Source: Fallopia convolvulus (taxonomy: Eukaryota > Streptophyta > Magnoliopsida > Caryophyllales > Polygonaceae). Taken from it: DNA of 64,000 nt. Made by a program: the position numbers and the translations under genes. Under the pieces are notes generated by a model that saw only the letters and a list, made by a program, of their open reading frames with translations, was not told where the DNA came from and made no database searches. How positions within the stretch are numbered: the first letter of the stretch is position 1; each line of letters begins with the position of its first letter. Of the stretch, positions 10,400 to 20,121 are shown one piece after another. The stretch lies in assembly GCA_964016875.1 (NCBI GenBank), contig OZ024723.1:11809343-11873342 (forward strand). The letters are read 5' to 3'.

Positions 10400-11575
10400 A
10401 GAATTATTGTGTTGCAAAAATATAGAAATCGTTATAATGAATTCTAATAATGTATTCTTATTTGAAATTGTTATAATGATTTATGATTATTATAATTGTT
10501 TAGAATCATTCATTCTTATATATACGAAATCGTTATAATCGCTTAGAATCGTTCATTCTTATACAAAATCGTTATAGTGGTTTAGAATTGTTCATTCTTA
10601 TACAAAATCCTTATAGTCGTTTAGAATCGTTCATTATTAAAAAAATCATTATAATGAATTAGAATCGTTTGTTTTTATACGAATTTGTTATAATTGTTTA
10701 GAATCGTCAATTCTTGTAAGAAATCGTTATCTAAAATTAAAATCATTCATTCTTATATGAAATCGTTACAATCATTGAGAATTGTTCATTCTCATTAATT
10801 TTATATAAGAATGAATGATTCTAAACGATTATAACGATTTCGTATAAGAATGAATATTCTAATTTCTAAACGATTATAATAACCATAAACCATTATAACA
10901 ATTTCATTTAAGAATAAATTATTAGAATTCATTATAACGATTTCTTATAAGCAACAAACAATCCCAATTAGACCTGTCAATCAGGTCGGGTCGGGCGGGT
11001 TCGGGTTGGGTCATTTCGGGTTCGGGTTCAATTTCGTTTTGGGTCACGGGTCAATCGGGTCGGGTTGTACCGGGTTTTCGGTCGGTTCGGGTTGACCAAC
11101 GGGTCTACAATATCCTTTTTTTATGATTTTAATAATCAATTTTTAATTAAATAATAATATTTACTTTGAATATATTATTTTCATTTGTTTTAATAATAAA
11201 ATATATTATAATTTTCAAAATAAATTTTAAAAATTATGTAAATATAGTAAATCGGTTAACCCAACGGGTTTTCGGTTTCAACCCAACGGGTTTCGAGTTT
11301 ATCGGGTTCGGTTGATTTCGGGTTTCGGGTTCAAATTTTCGGGTCTTGACCCTAAAATTATCGGGCGGTTCAGGTCGGGTTAGCGGGTTCGGTCAGCTTT
11401 TGACAGGCCTAATCCCAATTCATTATAATAATTTTTAATATGAATTAACGATTGTAACGATTTCTTATAAGAATGAATGATTCTAAACCATTATAACGAT
11501 TTTTTATAAGAATTAATGATTTAATTTATTATAACAAATTCTTATAAGAATGAACATTCTAAATCATTAGAACAA
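10400..11575. repeat. Fold-back array of about 36-bp units, split by a MITE
   Basis: From about 10419 to 10790, units resembling CGTTATAATCGTTTAGAATC followed by GTTCATTCTTATAC repeat head to tail. From about 10800 to 10960 and again 11420-11575 the same unit appears as its reverse complement (ATAAGAATGAATGATTCTAA, then ACGATTATAACGATTTC). The centre of symmetry is near 10795. The MITE at 10969-11411 interrupts the second half. It would form a long imperfect AT-rich hairpin. Confidence 0.7.
10969..11411. mobile_element. hAT-type MITE, copy A, (T/C)CGGGT-rich
   Basis: It is flanked by a perfect 8-bp duplication ATCCCAAT (10961-10968 and 11412-11419). The termini are inverted: TAGACCTGTCAA at the left and, reverse complemented, TAGGCCTGTCAA at the right. 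The 443-bp body is a degenerate series of CGGGTTCGGGTCGGGT-like motifs at both ends around an AT-rich centre, with no ORF. The 8-bp duplication and TAGRSSTGTCAA ends are typical of the hAT superfamily. Copies B (14095) and C (36618) share the design. Confidence 0.8.
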
Positions 11576-11655
11576 TTTCTAAACCCTAAACCCTATAACC
11601 TTAACCCTAACTAAATCCTAAAACCTTAACCCTAGTTAAACCCTAATTCAAATGG
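11576..11655. repeat. Degenerate telomere-like (CCCTAAA) tract
   Basis: The sequence runs CTAAACCCTAAACCCTATAACC and continues with CCTTAACCCTAACTAAATCC-like variants. It resembles the plant telomere repeat but only two or three units are exact. It may be an old interstitial telomeric insertion or a chance AT/C-rich run. Confidence 0.45.
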
Positions 11656-12374
11656 GGGTTAACCTTAATTCAATAAAATTTAATTAATTTAGTACACTTA
11701 ATCATATGTTATAATTTCCAAAAACTTAGACATTTGAATTAATAACAAACATTAATTCAAATGGGGGTTAACACTCTAGTTAATCTTATATTACACTCTA
11801 GTTAATCTTAAAAATGACAGCAATCAATGACTAAGATCACCCGAATGAGAGAGGAGGGGATTTCGGGAGACAGCCTATATCTACCGCTAATGTGCGGGTT
11901 TGAAACCCGCAGATTATATGAGCGAAATTCCGCGTAAAAATGGTGCTCTTGTGCAGTGGCGGAGCCAAAACAAATTGAAAGGAGGGGCGGAGTCGGTTAC
12001 GATGATTGACAAATAGGATAACACTAGTATGTATTCTTGTACCTTGTATGAGTTTTTCTTAAATAAAATATTAATAATAAAATATTTCAAATATATTATT
12101 ATTCGAAAAAAATAATCATGTAAATGCTTAAATATAAATTTTTGTTATGATCTGCGTAAAAAGATACGACAATTATCATATAACTAATCAATATCTTTTC
12201 ATATAAAGTAACAAATGATTGGATTATAATAATAATCAAATTGGCAAAAAGATTGCTAGTAATATACGATTACAAAAATAACTATTCAATTAAGATATCT
12301 TAGTTAAAAAACGATTCTATCTAAAAATAAAATAAATATTCTAGAATTTGTATGATAGCATAAAAATATAGAGT
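11656..12374. other. AT-rich filler inside the foldback-like element
   Basis: No gene is seen. Short direct repeats occur (AATGGGGGTTAAC at about 11652 and 11760; CTCTAGTTAATCTTA twice near 11772-11805). One hairpin core of the arm type lies at about 11889-11912. A CAGTGGCGGAGCCA motif at about 11955 resembles a common plant transposon end, but no partner end was found. Confidence 0.4.
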
Positions 12375-12655
12375 TTGGTTCAAATGAAACAAAGTCTTAT
12401 CCTAAAAAGTGAAACAAATGCACTTTTCCTAGTTCATAGTGCACTTTTCATACAAAAGTGCATTGAAAAATACAAAAAGTGCAATACGAAAAAATGCACT
12501 ATAAAAAATACGAAAAGTGCACTGAAAAGTACGAAAAGTGCAAATGGGAAAAAGTGCACTCTGAAGTAGGAAAAGTGCACTATAAATTAGGAAAAGTGCA
12601 TTCGTTTTAGGATAAGAGTTCGTTTTAGGATAAGAGTTCGTTTCATTTGAACCAA
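12375..12655. mobile_element. Hairpin MITE with AAAAGTGCA repeats
   Basis: The ends are inverted repeats: TTGGTTCAAATGAAAC at the left and GTTTCATTTGAACCAA at the right. Inner complementary blocks extend the symmetry (CTTATCCTAAAA versus TTTTAGGATAAG). The centre is a run of about nine AAAAGTGCA(C/T)-like motifs with spacing near 20-25 bp. No protein is encoded; a 64-codon frame is incidental. No clean target duplication was found, so the superfamily is unassigned. Confidence 0.7.
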
Positions 12656-13650
12656 TATACTAATAATCTTCCTATATATCATATCCAAAAATAAAAGCTT
12701 GTTTAATAATGGGATTTTCAATCCTATATTCTAAAAAGATGAATAAGAATTTATCATGTCCAAAAAATAAAAGATTATTTTAAAAAAAAGGGGTGGTGTG
12801 GTCCAATCTAAAAGTGACATGTGTCGCTTAATAATTTTTTAAACCTCCGCTTTAAGTAGATATATAGATATTTCATCTATTATCATTTATATGGCTATTT
12901 TTATTTAAAAAATATATATGTGACCACATGTACATATTTTTTCTTATAATTTTTTAATTTATCTTTTACAAATATGATAAATATAATATCCTTTTTTATC
13001 TATATTGGTAAAATATACTAATTATCTTTATGTTTATTTGGAGATAAATTTGTACAAATATTATTTTTTCTTTGTGCTTACTTGAAGATAACTTTTTTGC
13101 ATAATTAACTATAAAAACTATTATTTTAATAAAGGGGTGATGTGGCGCAATGTGGTGGCAGAATTTACTTTTGCTTTAGTTATTAGTAATAGATATTATT
13201 ATATTATTATTTTAAATAATAACTATTAAAATAAATACATATAATAGTTATAGTAATTAAGAATATACTTAAACAATAAATTGAGTATGTAAAAAAATTT
13301 CATCTCTATTCTAACAGAAAAGATATTAAAATAACCTATAATTTATTTTTAATTATTAAACTAATAATTAGCTACAACTTTTTACTTTACGATGTAGTAA
13401 TTATATTTTAAAAATAAGCCAAAATTATTAATATTTTAAAATTACTCATCATAATACAGATCTTAGCTAGTTTAATTTGATTTTTTGTGTTTAAAATAAA
13501 ATAAAATTAAACGAAAATGTAGTGTAATTACTTTAGCAATTACTCCAGTTAATTACTATATATGGCTGTGTCATCACTGGCGTGTGGTGTGGGCAAAAAT
13601 CAAGTAAAGCAGCCGCTTGCAGGATTCGAACACCATCCACCCCTCCCTCC
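12656..13650. other. AT-rich interior of the foldback-like element
   Basis: Very AT-rich sequence with no recognisable gene or clear repeat. Low-copy decayed transposon remains are possible. Confidence 0.4.
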
Positions 13651-13654
13651 CTCC

Positions 13655-14058
13655 CCCAGCTCTTGTGCGGGTTTAAAAACCGCACAAGACTACAACACCC
13701 TAGTTTTGGACGGGTTCAAAATTAGTACAATTTCAGAACGTTTTTTTTTTGTGCGGATTGTCAACCCGTACAGGAGCACGTTTTTTTTAGATTTGCGTTT
13801 GTGCTAGTTTGGAACCAGTTGAAAGTGTCCGATTTTTTTTAAAATTATGTGCGGTTTTTCAACCCGCCCATATGTCTGTCCTTTTTTGAGCGGGATGTCA
13901 ACCCGCCCATAAAGCCGGATTTTTTCGAAAACCGGGTGTCACTTTTTGTACGGGTTCAGAATCCGTCCATGGTTTTTGAAAAATCCGAACTTTATGTACG
14001 GGTTACGAATCCGTCCATATCAGAGTGCGCAATATAAAAAAAAGAGTGCGCAAATGAA
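13655..14058. repeat. Right arm: array of degenerate hairpin units
   Basis: Seven or eight units mirror the left arm in reverse complement. Cores include TGTGCGGGTTTAAAAACCGC, GAGCGGGATGTCAACCCGCC and TGTACGGGTTACGAATCCGT. It ends AGAGTGCGCAATATAAAAAA and AGAGTGCGCAAATG, the mirror of the left terminus at 9283-9315. Confidence 0.75.
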
Positions 14059-14094
14059 CGACCTAATACACGTGCATTTTTTGATATGAAAATT

Positions 14095-14873
14095 TAGGGC
14101 CGTCAAAACTTGACCCGACCCGAATAACCCGCTCGACCCGCCCGACTCCGAACCCGACCCGATCCGAGAAAACAATAAAAAAATTTATACCCGAAACATG
14201 TTTGACCCGAACTGATTTGACCCGAATCCGAAAAAACCTGAACATGAGATTAACCCAAAACCGATTATACCCGAATGGACTAGCTTGATGCAACCCGATA
14301 TCCGATGCTACCCGACCCGAAGTCATCCGAAAATCCGAAGTTACCCGACCCGAAACTATCCGAAAATCCGAAGTTATCCGACTCGAAACCATCCGAAAAT
14401 TATATTATGTTTTAAAATATTAATAAAAGTGAATATTTATTATAATTATGTTTAAATTAAATGTTACATTAAATATTTAGACCCTAAAGTAGTTAAACTA
14501 CACAAAATAATCATTCGATATATGGTCTGAAGCAAATTCCGGCTTACTCGAAATCAGATTAACCCGAAATTCGTCCAAAGTCGAAATCCGATTCACCCAA
14601 TATCCGAAAAAGCCGAAACCGAACTCACCCGAAATCCGACTAAACCCGAAACCGAACTAAACCCGAAACCGAACTTATCTGAAATCAAGTTAGACCGAAA
14701 ACCGAATGACCCGAAACCCGACTTTGCCCGATTAATTGAGCACCTGACCCGAAATAATCCAACCCAATTTGACCCGATTTTCAAAATATCCGAATTGGAC
14801 CCGAATCCGAACTTACCCGAAACTAAATTGACCCGACCCAAACCCGACCCGACCCGCCCGATTGACACCCCTA
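14095..14873. mobile_element. hAT-type MITE, copy B, CCCGA-rich
   Basis: It is flanked by an 8-bp duplication TGAAAATT (14087-14094 and 14874-14881). The termini are TAGGGCCGTCAA and, reverse complemented, TAGGGGTGTCAA. The 779-bp body is made of ACCCGAACCCGA-like and ATCCGAAATTACCCGA-like repeats flanking an AT-rich centre (about 14400-14510). No transposase is present. Open frames within it are repeat artefacts. It lies 24 bp from the right target duplication of the foldback-like element. Confidence 0.8.
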
Positions 14874-14881
14874 TGAAAATT

Positions 14882-15223
14882 AATGTACATGCGCCGGATT
14901 TGTTGTTAAATACTCATTAATATATGTGATTACCAAATACTCATGTTTCTATCTTGCATTCCATAATTCTATCCAATAAAAACTAACAGAGTATAGAATT
15001 ATAGGAATATAGCCTATAAGAGTATAAGTAGGGGCAGATTACCAAATACTCATGTTTCTAGCTTGCATTTTATGATTCTATGATTCATCTCACTTTGGGC
15101 CGCTGTGTGGGGGCAAAATTATTGCTACGTTCTCGGGCCTTCTTGTATAAACTCATCGCTCCTCCGACCAGATGTGGAGACGGCCGCCCTTGCCTAAATC
15201 TGCTCATGCCTATAGGGTATTAA
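14882..15223. other. Intergenic spacer with a 33-bp direct repeat
   Basis: No gene is seen. GATTACCAAATACTCATGTT and the following 13 bases occur at 14928 and again at 15037 with one mismatch, possibly remnants of an excised or decayed element. Confidence 0.5.
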
Positions 15224-16039
15224 GAGCATGTGTAATGGTGAGTAGGTTTAATCCTCTCACTTTTTTCTCCTTTTGACACATCATTTTCTCTATCAGAATA
15301 CTCACTTTGGACTATCTCTTTTTCTTCTTACTCTTCCTCTTTCTCTATTTTTCTCCACAACAAATAATATCTTCTTTCATTTTCTTTCTCTTAGTTTTAC
15401 ATATATATTCACCACATATTTTATATCATCTAATATTTTCACAAAGTTAATTACTCAAATTAATTAATAATAAATTGTATTTACTTAACTAATTTTATGG
15501 AGTTAATAAAAGTGTGAATAACTTATGAAGTTGATTAATATTAAGATAACTTCAAACACTATATATAAAGTACGAAAATTGTAAAATAAAAAATTACATT
15601 AAGCATAAATAATAATAACCTTTAAGTTGTTTGAATTACTATGATGATTCATGGAATGGAATAGTGAGGGAGAGAAAATGTAATAGATGGTGATTCGTAT
15701 GACAATATTGGACTCAATTTATAGACAAAAAATTATAAAAATTGATTTTTTTTTAAAAAAAAAGCATCACATTAAATTATTTTTTTATTAGAAGCTTATT
15801 AGTGGTAGATTGAAATGAAATATATGAAATTGATTAAAGGTCAGAAAGACACACATCAAGGGGCAAATAGAAGAAAGTATACATTTGGGCTCAAGGGCTA
15901 AAACTTTTATTTCTCTACAAAACGAGGATTACTTGCATTCCTCTTAGATTTTCCTTTAAATTTCTACAACAAGAAGGACCTCATCTATGAGGAGAGAGTG
16001 TGTAAAGAGGAGTTTGATTCCTCTCCACTGCACATGCTC
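15224..16039. mobile_element. PIF/Harbinger-like (Tourist-type) MITE
   Basis: The termini are inverted: GAGCATGTGTAATGGTGAG at the left and, reverse complemented, GAGCATGTGCAGTGGAGAG at the right, each followed by related TTTAATCCTCTC / ATCAAACTCCTC stretches. TAA flanks both ends (15221-15223 and 16040-16042), the 3-bp duplication expected for this superfamily. The 816-bp body is AT-rich and non-coding. Confidence 0.75.
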
Positions 16040-16240
16040 TAAATCCATATCACATGCATTTTACTATTTAGCAAAAGTTTGACTTTACTACCCCTCTAGA
16101 TGCTTTCACACATGAATACTACTCCCTCCGTCTCCAAATGATCTTCCCATTTACCAAATGGGGTGTCCCAAAATGTTGTTCTCATTTTTGTATTTTTGCA
16201 TTTAAAGGATGTGACAAATGACATATTTAGCCTTACGAAG

Positions 16241-18926
16241 TGTAATAACTGCTGTTTTTATGGATATTTTCGAATTTTTCTCGGATATCCTTTTAACCTT
16301 TTTGGTCCGTTTTAATGCTTAATCCAATATTTTTGTTGGAGATTAAATCCTAGAAAATTGTTGGTGACATCCTAAAATCACAAAGAAATGATTTTATGGA
16401 TCGGTGGGAATTCTAGGATTTTTCAGTGGAAAAAGAATATTTATTGGATAAGCCGTCTTTTTAATTATGTACCGGAAAGGATTTAAAATACGAAACGGAA
16501 GCCTTAAAAATTGAAGGTAGCAAGATAAAATCATGGAAAATTGATTTTATTGGTCTACATAATTTACGGGACGTTTTTCGTTTAGTAAGTTTTCCCACCC
16601 GAGGTACATAATTTTACCGCTTTAACGCGAACCCCGTTTCGAGACGGAAAATTACACGGGACGTCTTTGCTTAACGTTGAAGGAGCTGGGAGATAGATTT
16701 TGGGAGCCAACTTTTGTTGACTTTTCCAATCTCATCATCTTCCACGTTCACTTTTGAAAACCAAAAGAGAGAACGGACGGAACGACACTCCGGGCGATTG
16801 AATTCGGTCCTCCACCGTCGGCGTTTTGCTTGCCACCTCCTAGCTAGCCACCCCAGCTCCACCCCCATCTTTCCCCTCTTGTTTGCTGTGTGAAGCCTGC
16901 TGGTTGAAGGCCAAAAACCAGTGGAGAGGAATCAGGACACGGCAGACTTGGAAAGAATTCGAATTCTCATCACCGCCGTTCTTGTTCGCCTTGTTTTGGG
17001 ACGCCGCCGGCCGTTCAACAGCTCCTCCGACCACCACCACAGCAAGGACCATTATCGGGAAATACTCGGCCACCCTCGGGTCCTTGGGTCGAACCACCAT
17101 CGAGCCGAACAAGCTCGAAGTTCGAGTGAAGGTATTAACGCTCGAAATTAATTAGCGGGGTGGTTACGGAGCCACCGAAAGGACCATTCGGGTCCGCTTT
17201 ACTAAGTAAATTTATGGTTTTTATAATCTTGACGTTGATACGGTTCCACAGGTTCAAACCGCTCGAGAAACGGACGTCTGGATTATTACTTATAGCGAAG
17301 ACAAGTTTAGACATCGATTGTCAGGTAAAGGACTTCGGATAATTACTCAGGATTCGTGGTTAATCTGTTTGATCTGAAATTTGGTAATCTTGTAGAACTG
17401 CTACTAATGAACAATTTTTATTTAGAAAATTGTTTCAAAAGTGAAGCGGATAATTAGTTATAATTCCGCCAAGATGGCTCCTTGAAGCATGAAAACTAAG
17501 GATTTATATATATATTTATATATATATCGATATTCGGAAATCAAATCGTTTATCGATTAGGAAGTTGTAGGATTGGATTATACAACTAAGAATTGTATCC
17601 ATGAGCTCTTTGTTGAAGAATCTGTTGTTATAATTGGCAGAAGTCAGATAAAGATTTCTGTTGGAATCGCTGAGAGCTTTGAGCGCGCCCTATAAGGCAA
17701 GTGGACGGTTCGCTCTTGCATTAATTTTATTAAATGAGGAATTGAATCTCATTTAATATTTTTGTGTTGGGAACAACTTGTATGCTTAATAAAATATGAT
17801 AGGTTGTTATATTGTTAGAAATAATGACCATGTTGATTATTCAGTTTGCGCTAGAACTGGATTTAGGTCCGTTATATGCGACCTTGTGTGTTGTCTCATG
17901 CTGAGGCATTGTTGTGAAGTAATTAGTTTCAGGGGTAGGAGCCGAGTCTCCGATGACCTCTTTATAACACAGTCTATGTTGGGAGGTTTAGCTCGTTACT
18001 ATCATATCCCAACATTCGGGTCATGACTCATACCTCGTTCAACGTCAAAGGAGGTGTTCGTGCACTCTAGCTAAGTGCAAATTGGTACTAGGTTCGTCAA
18101 TGATCATGGAATTCATCCCTCTCATCTTGACGTCTCCATGTACAGGTGGATTCTTTGCGGTTTTAGCCGCTTAAAAGATTACCAACTTGGTTTTGAAAAG
18201 TTTTGAAAGTAATGAAAGATAAGTGTGTTAGGCACATTAATGCACCTGAATGGTTAGTCTATTCGATAACCATTCTTACTCCCGGTTATGAATGATTCTT
18301 AATCAAACTTTGATTAAGTCAATCTGATTAGTCGACGGAGGCTTTTAAAATATTGTGTGATTAATATAAGTTTCCAACAATTATTCATGTTTCTTAATGG
18401 AACCGCGAGTTGTGGTGTCCTATCTTTTGATTATGCATGCCTCATTTCTTATCCTCTATGGGATTGCTAACTGTTGGATCATCGACCGGTTGTCATTCGG
18501 ATTTCGATGTCAATATGTTTAGTCACTACCATAGGAACCAGTCATTTTCTCCACTTGCTTAGTCTTTCATTAGACTAATCCGACCACCTTATTCAATTGC
18601 ATGGTCGGCTGGTGCCCACCGTCTGTATACGACGCATCAGCTACTAAAGAGGTTAATCCGCGAAGAGAAGGCTAGCCAAGGAGTTTAGAATGTAAAAAGG
18701 TTTTGAAAGTGGTCGCTTGAAGAAGAATAAGTCTGTTGTAAATATTTTACTTTTGCCCAACTTGGGGTTAGGATTTTGTGTATGGAAGGAAGTCATACTA
18801 TGGTTTGTAATAAAGTGTTGTAATACTTGTTGTGATTATAAGTTTAAAGCCTTGGGTAACCTTGAATTAGGACTAATTAGGGTTACTGGCGGTAACACCT
18901 CAAGTACAATAGGGAGGGGGTGTTAC
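16241..18926 (+). repeat. 5' LTR of the chromovirus (2,686 bp)
   Basis: Matches 24922-27610 almost base for base. Differences I saw: position 16248 (A/T), two near 16630-16640, an AT-step near 17515, and single changes near 17750, 18337, 18374, 18466, 18510 and 18603. Several 60-90 codon frames are duplicated in both LTRs but resemble nothing known. Confidence 0.95.
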
Positions 18927-18931
18927 AGAAG

Positions 18932-18943
18932 TGGTATCAGAGC
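18932..18943 (+). other. Primer-binding site, initiator tRNA-Met type
   Basis: TGGTATCAGAGC follows the 5' LTR after five bases (GAAGG... spacing). This is the classic plant retrotransposon site complementary to the 3' end of initiator tRNA-Met, used to prime minus-strand DNA synthesis. Confidence 0.95.
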
Positions 18944-19006
18944 GAGGTTTTCTAAAAATAGATTACCAGTTGATATATTTTAAACCTTGGAAATAGGTTT
19001 GAAGTT

Positions 19007-19786
19007 TTGATGAATAGAATTGTGGAGATTCTAAATTCTTTTGCTTGTTCTTTTTCCAAGGAAATGAAGAGGAACCAAGGGCAGCATAGTAATGATGAGC
19101 TCGGAAAAAGAGCGAAGAATGGAGCACCCACTGCTGATGAAGCAGAATCTTCTCGAGTAAATTCAATCAAAGGGTTTCCAGCTTCACCAAGAATGGAAAT
19201 TGAATATGTAGACATACCTAGCGATGAGGAATTGGGTGTGGGAGTGAACCCTATAATCATCTCGAGTGAAGAAGAAGACCCTGAGGAAGAAGAGGCTCCA
19301 CAATCAGAGCAGATACGGTATTCGAATTCCAGTCAATCTTCGTTATCTTCGCATGAGTCTGGAGTGTATACTTCATCTCAACGGTTTTCCCCTTCTATGG
19401 ATAACTATCCTCAGCAGATAGTAGGGTCGGCAGGTCCTAGTTCTTCTGGTAAAGATCAGGTTCAGGAAACTGAAGGTGGAAATCCTATGATGTTACAATC
19501 TTGGGAGGATTGGATATCCTCTGGGAGAACTCAATTTGTGAAATTTGAGGTAAAGACAGAAAGGTTAATGAATGTCGTGCAAGTCTGGAAGCGAGAATTG
19601 GAACCTTATGAAGATCTTTTTATCTGGGGCATTGCGGGACTGCATTTAAGCCCTCCGCGTAGAAACCTCTTCTATAGGAAACTGGAGCAAGGGGAATCAC
19701 TCCTATACGATCAGAATGCCTTAAAAGATCCTTTGCAGTTTGATGCTGACTTTTTAGATAACTTCTGTCATCCTCCCTCGATGTAG
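19007..19786 (+). CDS. Additional ORF of unknown function upstream of gag (259 aa)
   Basis: An uninterrupted 259-codon frame lies between the primer-binding site and gag, about 80 bases past the LTR. I do not recognise it. It has a basic patch near the start (KEMKRNQ, GKRAKN), an acidic stretch (SSEEEDPEEEEAP) around residue 85-97, a Ser-rich middle and a more ordered C-terminal third (SWEDWISSGRTQFVKFEV; YEDLFIWGIAGLHL). A 335-base gap separates its stop from the gag ATG, so it is not simply an N-terminal extension of gag, although splicing could join them. Chromoviruses usually have only gag-pol. It may be an accessory gag-like gene or an acquired host fragment. Its intactness suggests recent activity. 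Confidence 0.7.
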   Translation: MMNRIVEILNSFACSFSKEMKRNQGQHSNDELGKRAKNGAPTADEAESSRVNSIKGFPASPRMEIEYVDIPSDEELGVGVNPIIISSEEEDPEEEEAPQSEQIRYSNSSQSSLSSHESGVYTSSQRFSPSMDNYPQQIVGSAGPSSSGKDQVQETEGGNPMMLQSWEDWISSGRTQFVKFEVKTERLMNVVQVWKRELEPYEDLFIWGIAGLHLSPPRRNLFYRKLEQGESLLYDQNALKDPLQFDADFLDNFCHPPSM

Positions 19787-20121
19787 TGAGGAATGGATAA
19801 GGGCATGAACGAGTCGAGATGGATAAGTTGGTTTTGTAGGTTTTCTTAGATGTAAATTAAGGTTTGCTGTAAGGTTTAAGAAATTATGGTTTTAAGTGTG
19901 CCTTTATAGAATGTAAATAATGGTTGTATAATGGTTTGTGGAAGTACAAGTCCCTTTATGTAAATAAGTTGGTTTTAACTTTGTTTGCAGAACAGAGTTG
20001 TAAAATAGAATTGGTGTATGATGTGATATAAATAAATGGAAGTTTTGTCTATATATGCCTCTTTGATTTCTTATCTTTGATGTGGAATAAAGGAAGTTTT
20101 GTTTTCTGTTGTTTCATTCAG

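Larger units (their letters stand above)
9275..14063. mobile_element. Foldback-like DNA transposon with tandem-repeat inverted termini
   Basis: The same 8-mer TAATACAC lies at 9267-9274 and 14064-14071, as expected for a target-site duplication. The ends are inverted relative to each other: left CGGCAAATTTTTGCGCACTC, right (reverse complement) GGTCGTTCATTTGCGCACTC, each followed by a T-run and a second GCGCACT. Each arm (about 400 bp) is an array of degenerate units: a hairpin core like TGTGCGGGTTTAAAACCCGCACA plus an AT-rich spacer containing CCGGATTTT. A single core also survives at about 11889-11912. No transposase is visible inside, so the element is non-autonomous. Superfamily is uncertain: hAT and some Mutator-type elements make 8-9 bp duplications. 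Confidence 0.65.

Noticed and set aside
11950..12000. Transposon end CAGTGGCGGAGCCA
   Set aside because: Only one end is visible and no duplication was found, so no element was called.
14593..14868. Gly/Ser-rich ORFs in the hAT-type MITE
   Set aside because: Translation of CCCGA repeats.
16883..17155. 90-codon frames duplicated in both chromovirus LTRs
   Set aside because: Present twice only because LTRs are duplicated; no family signal.
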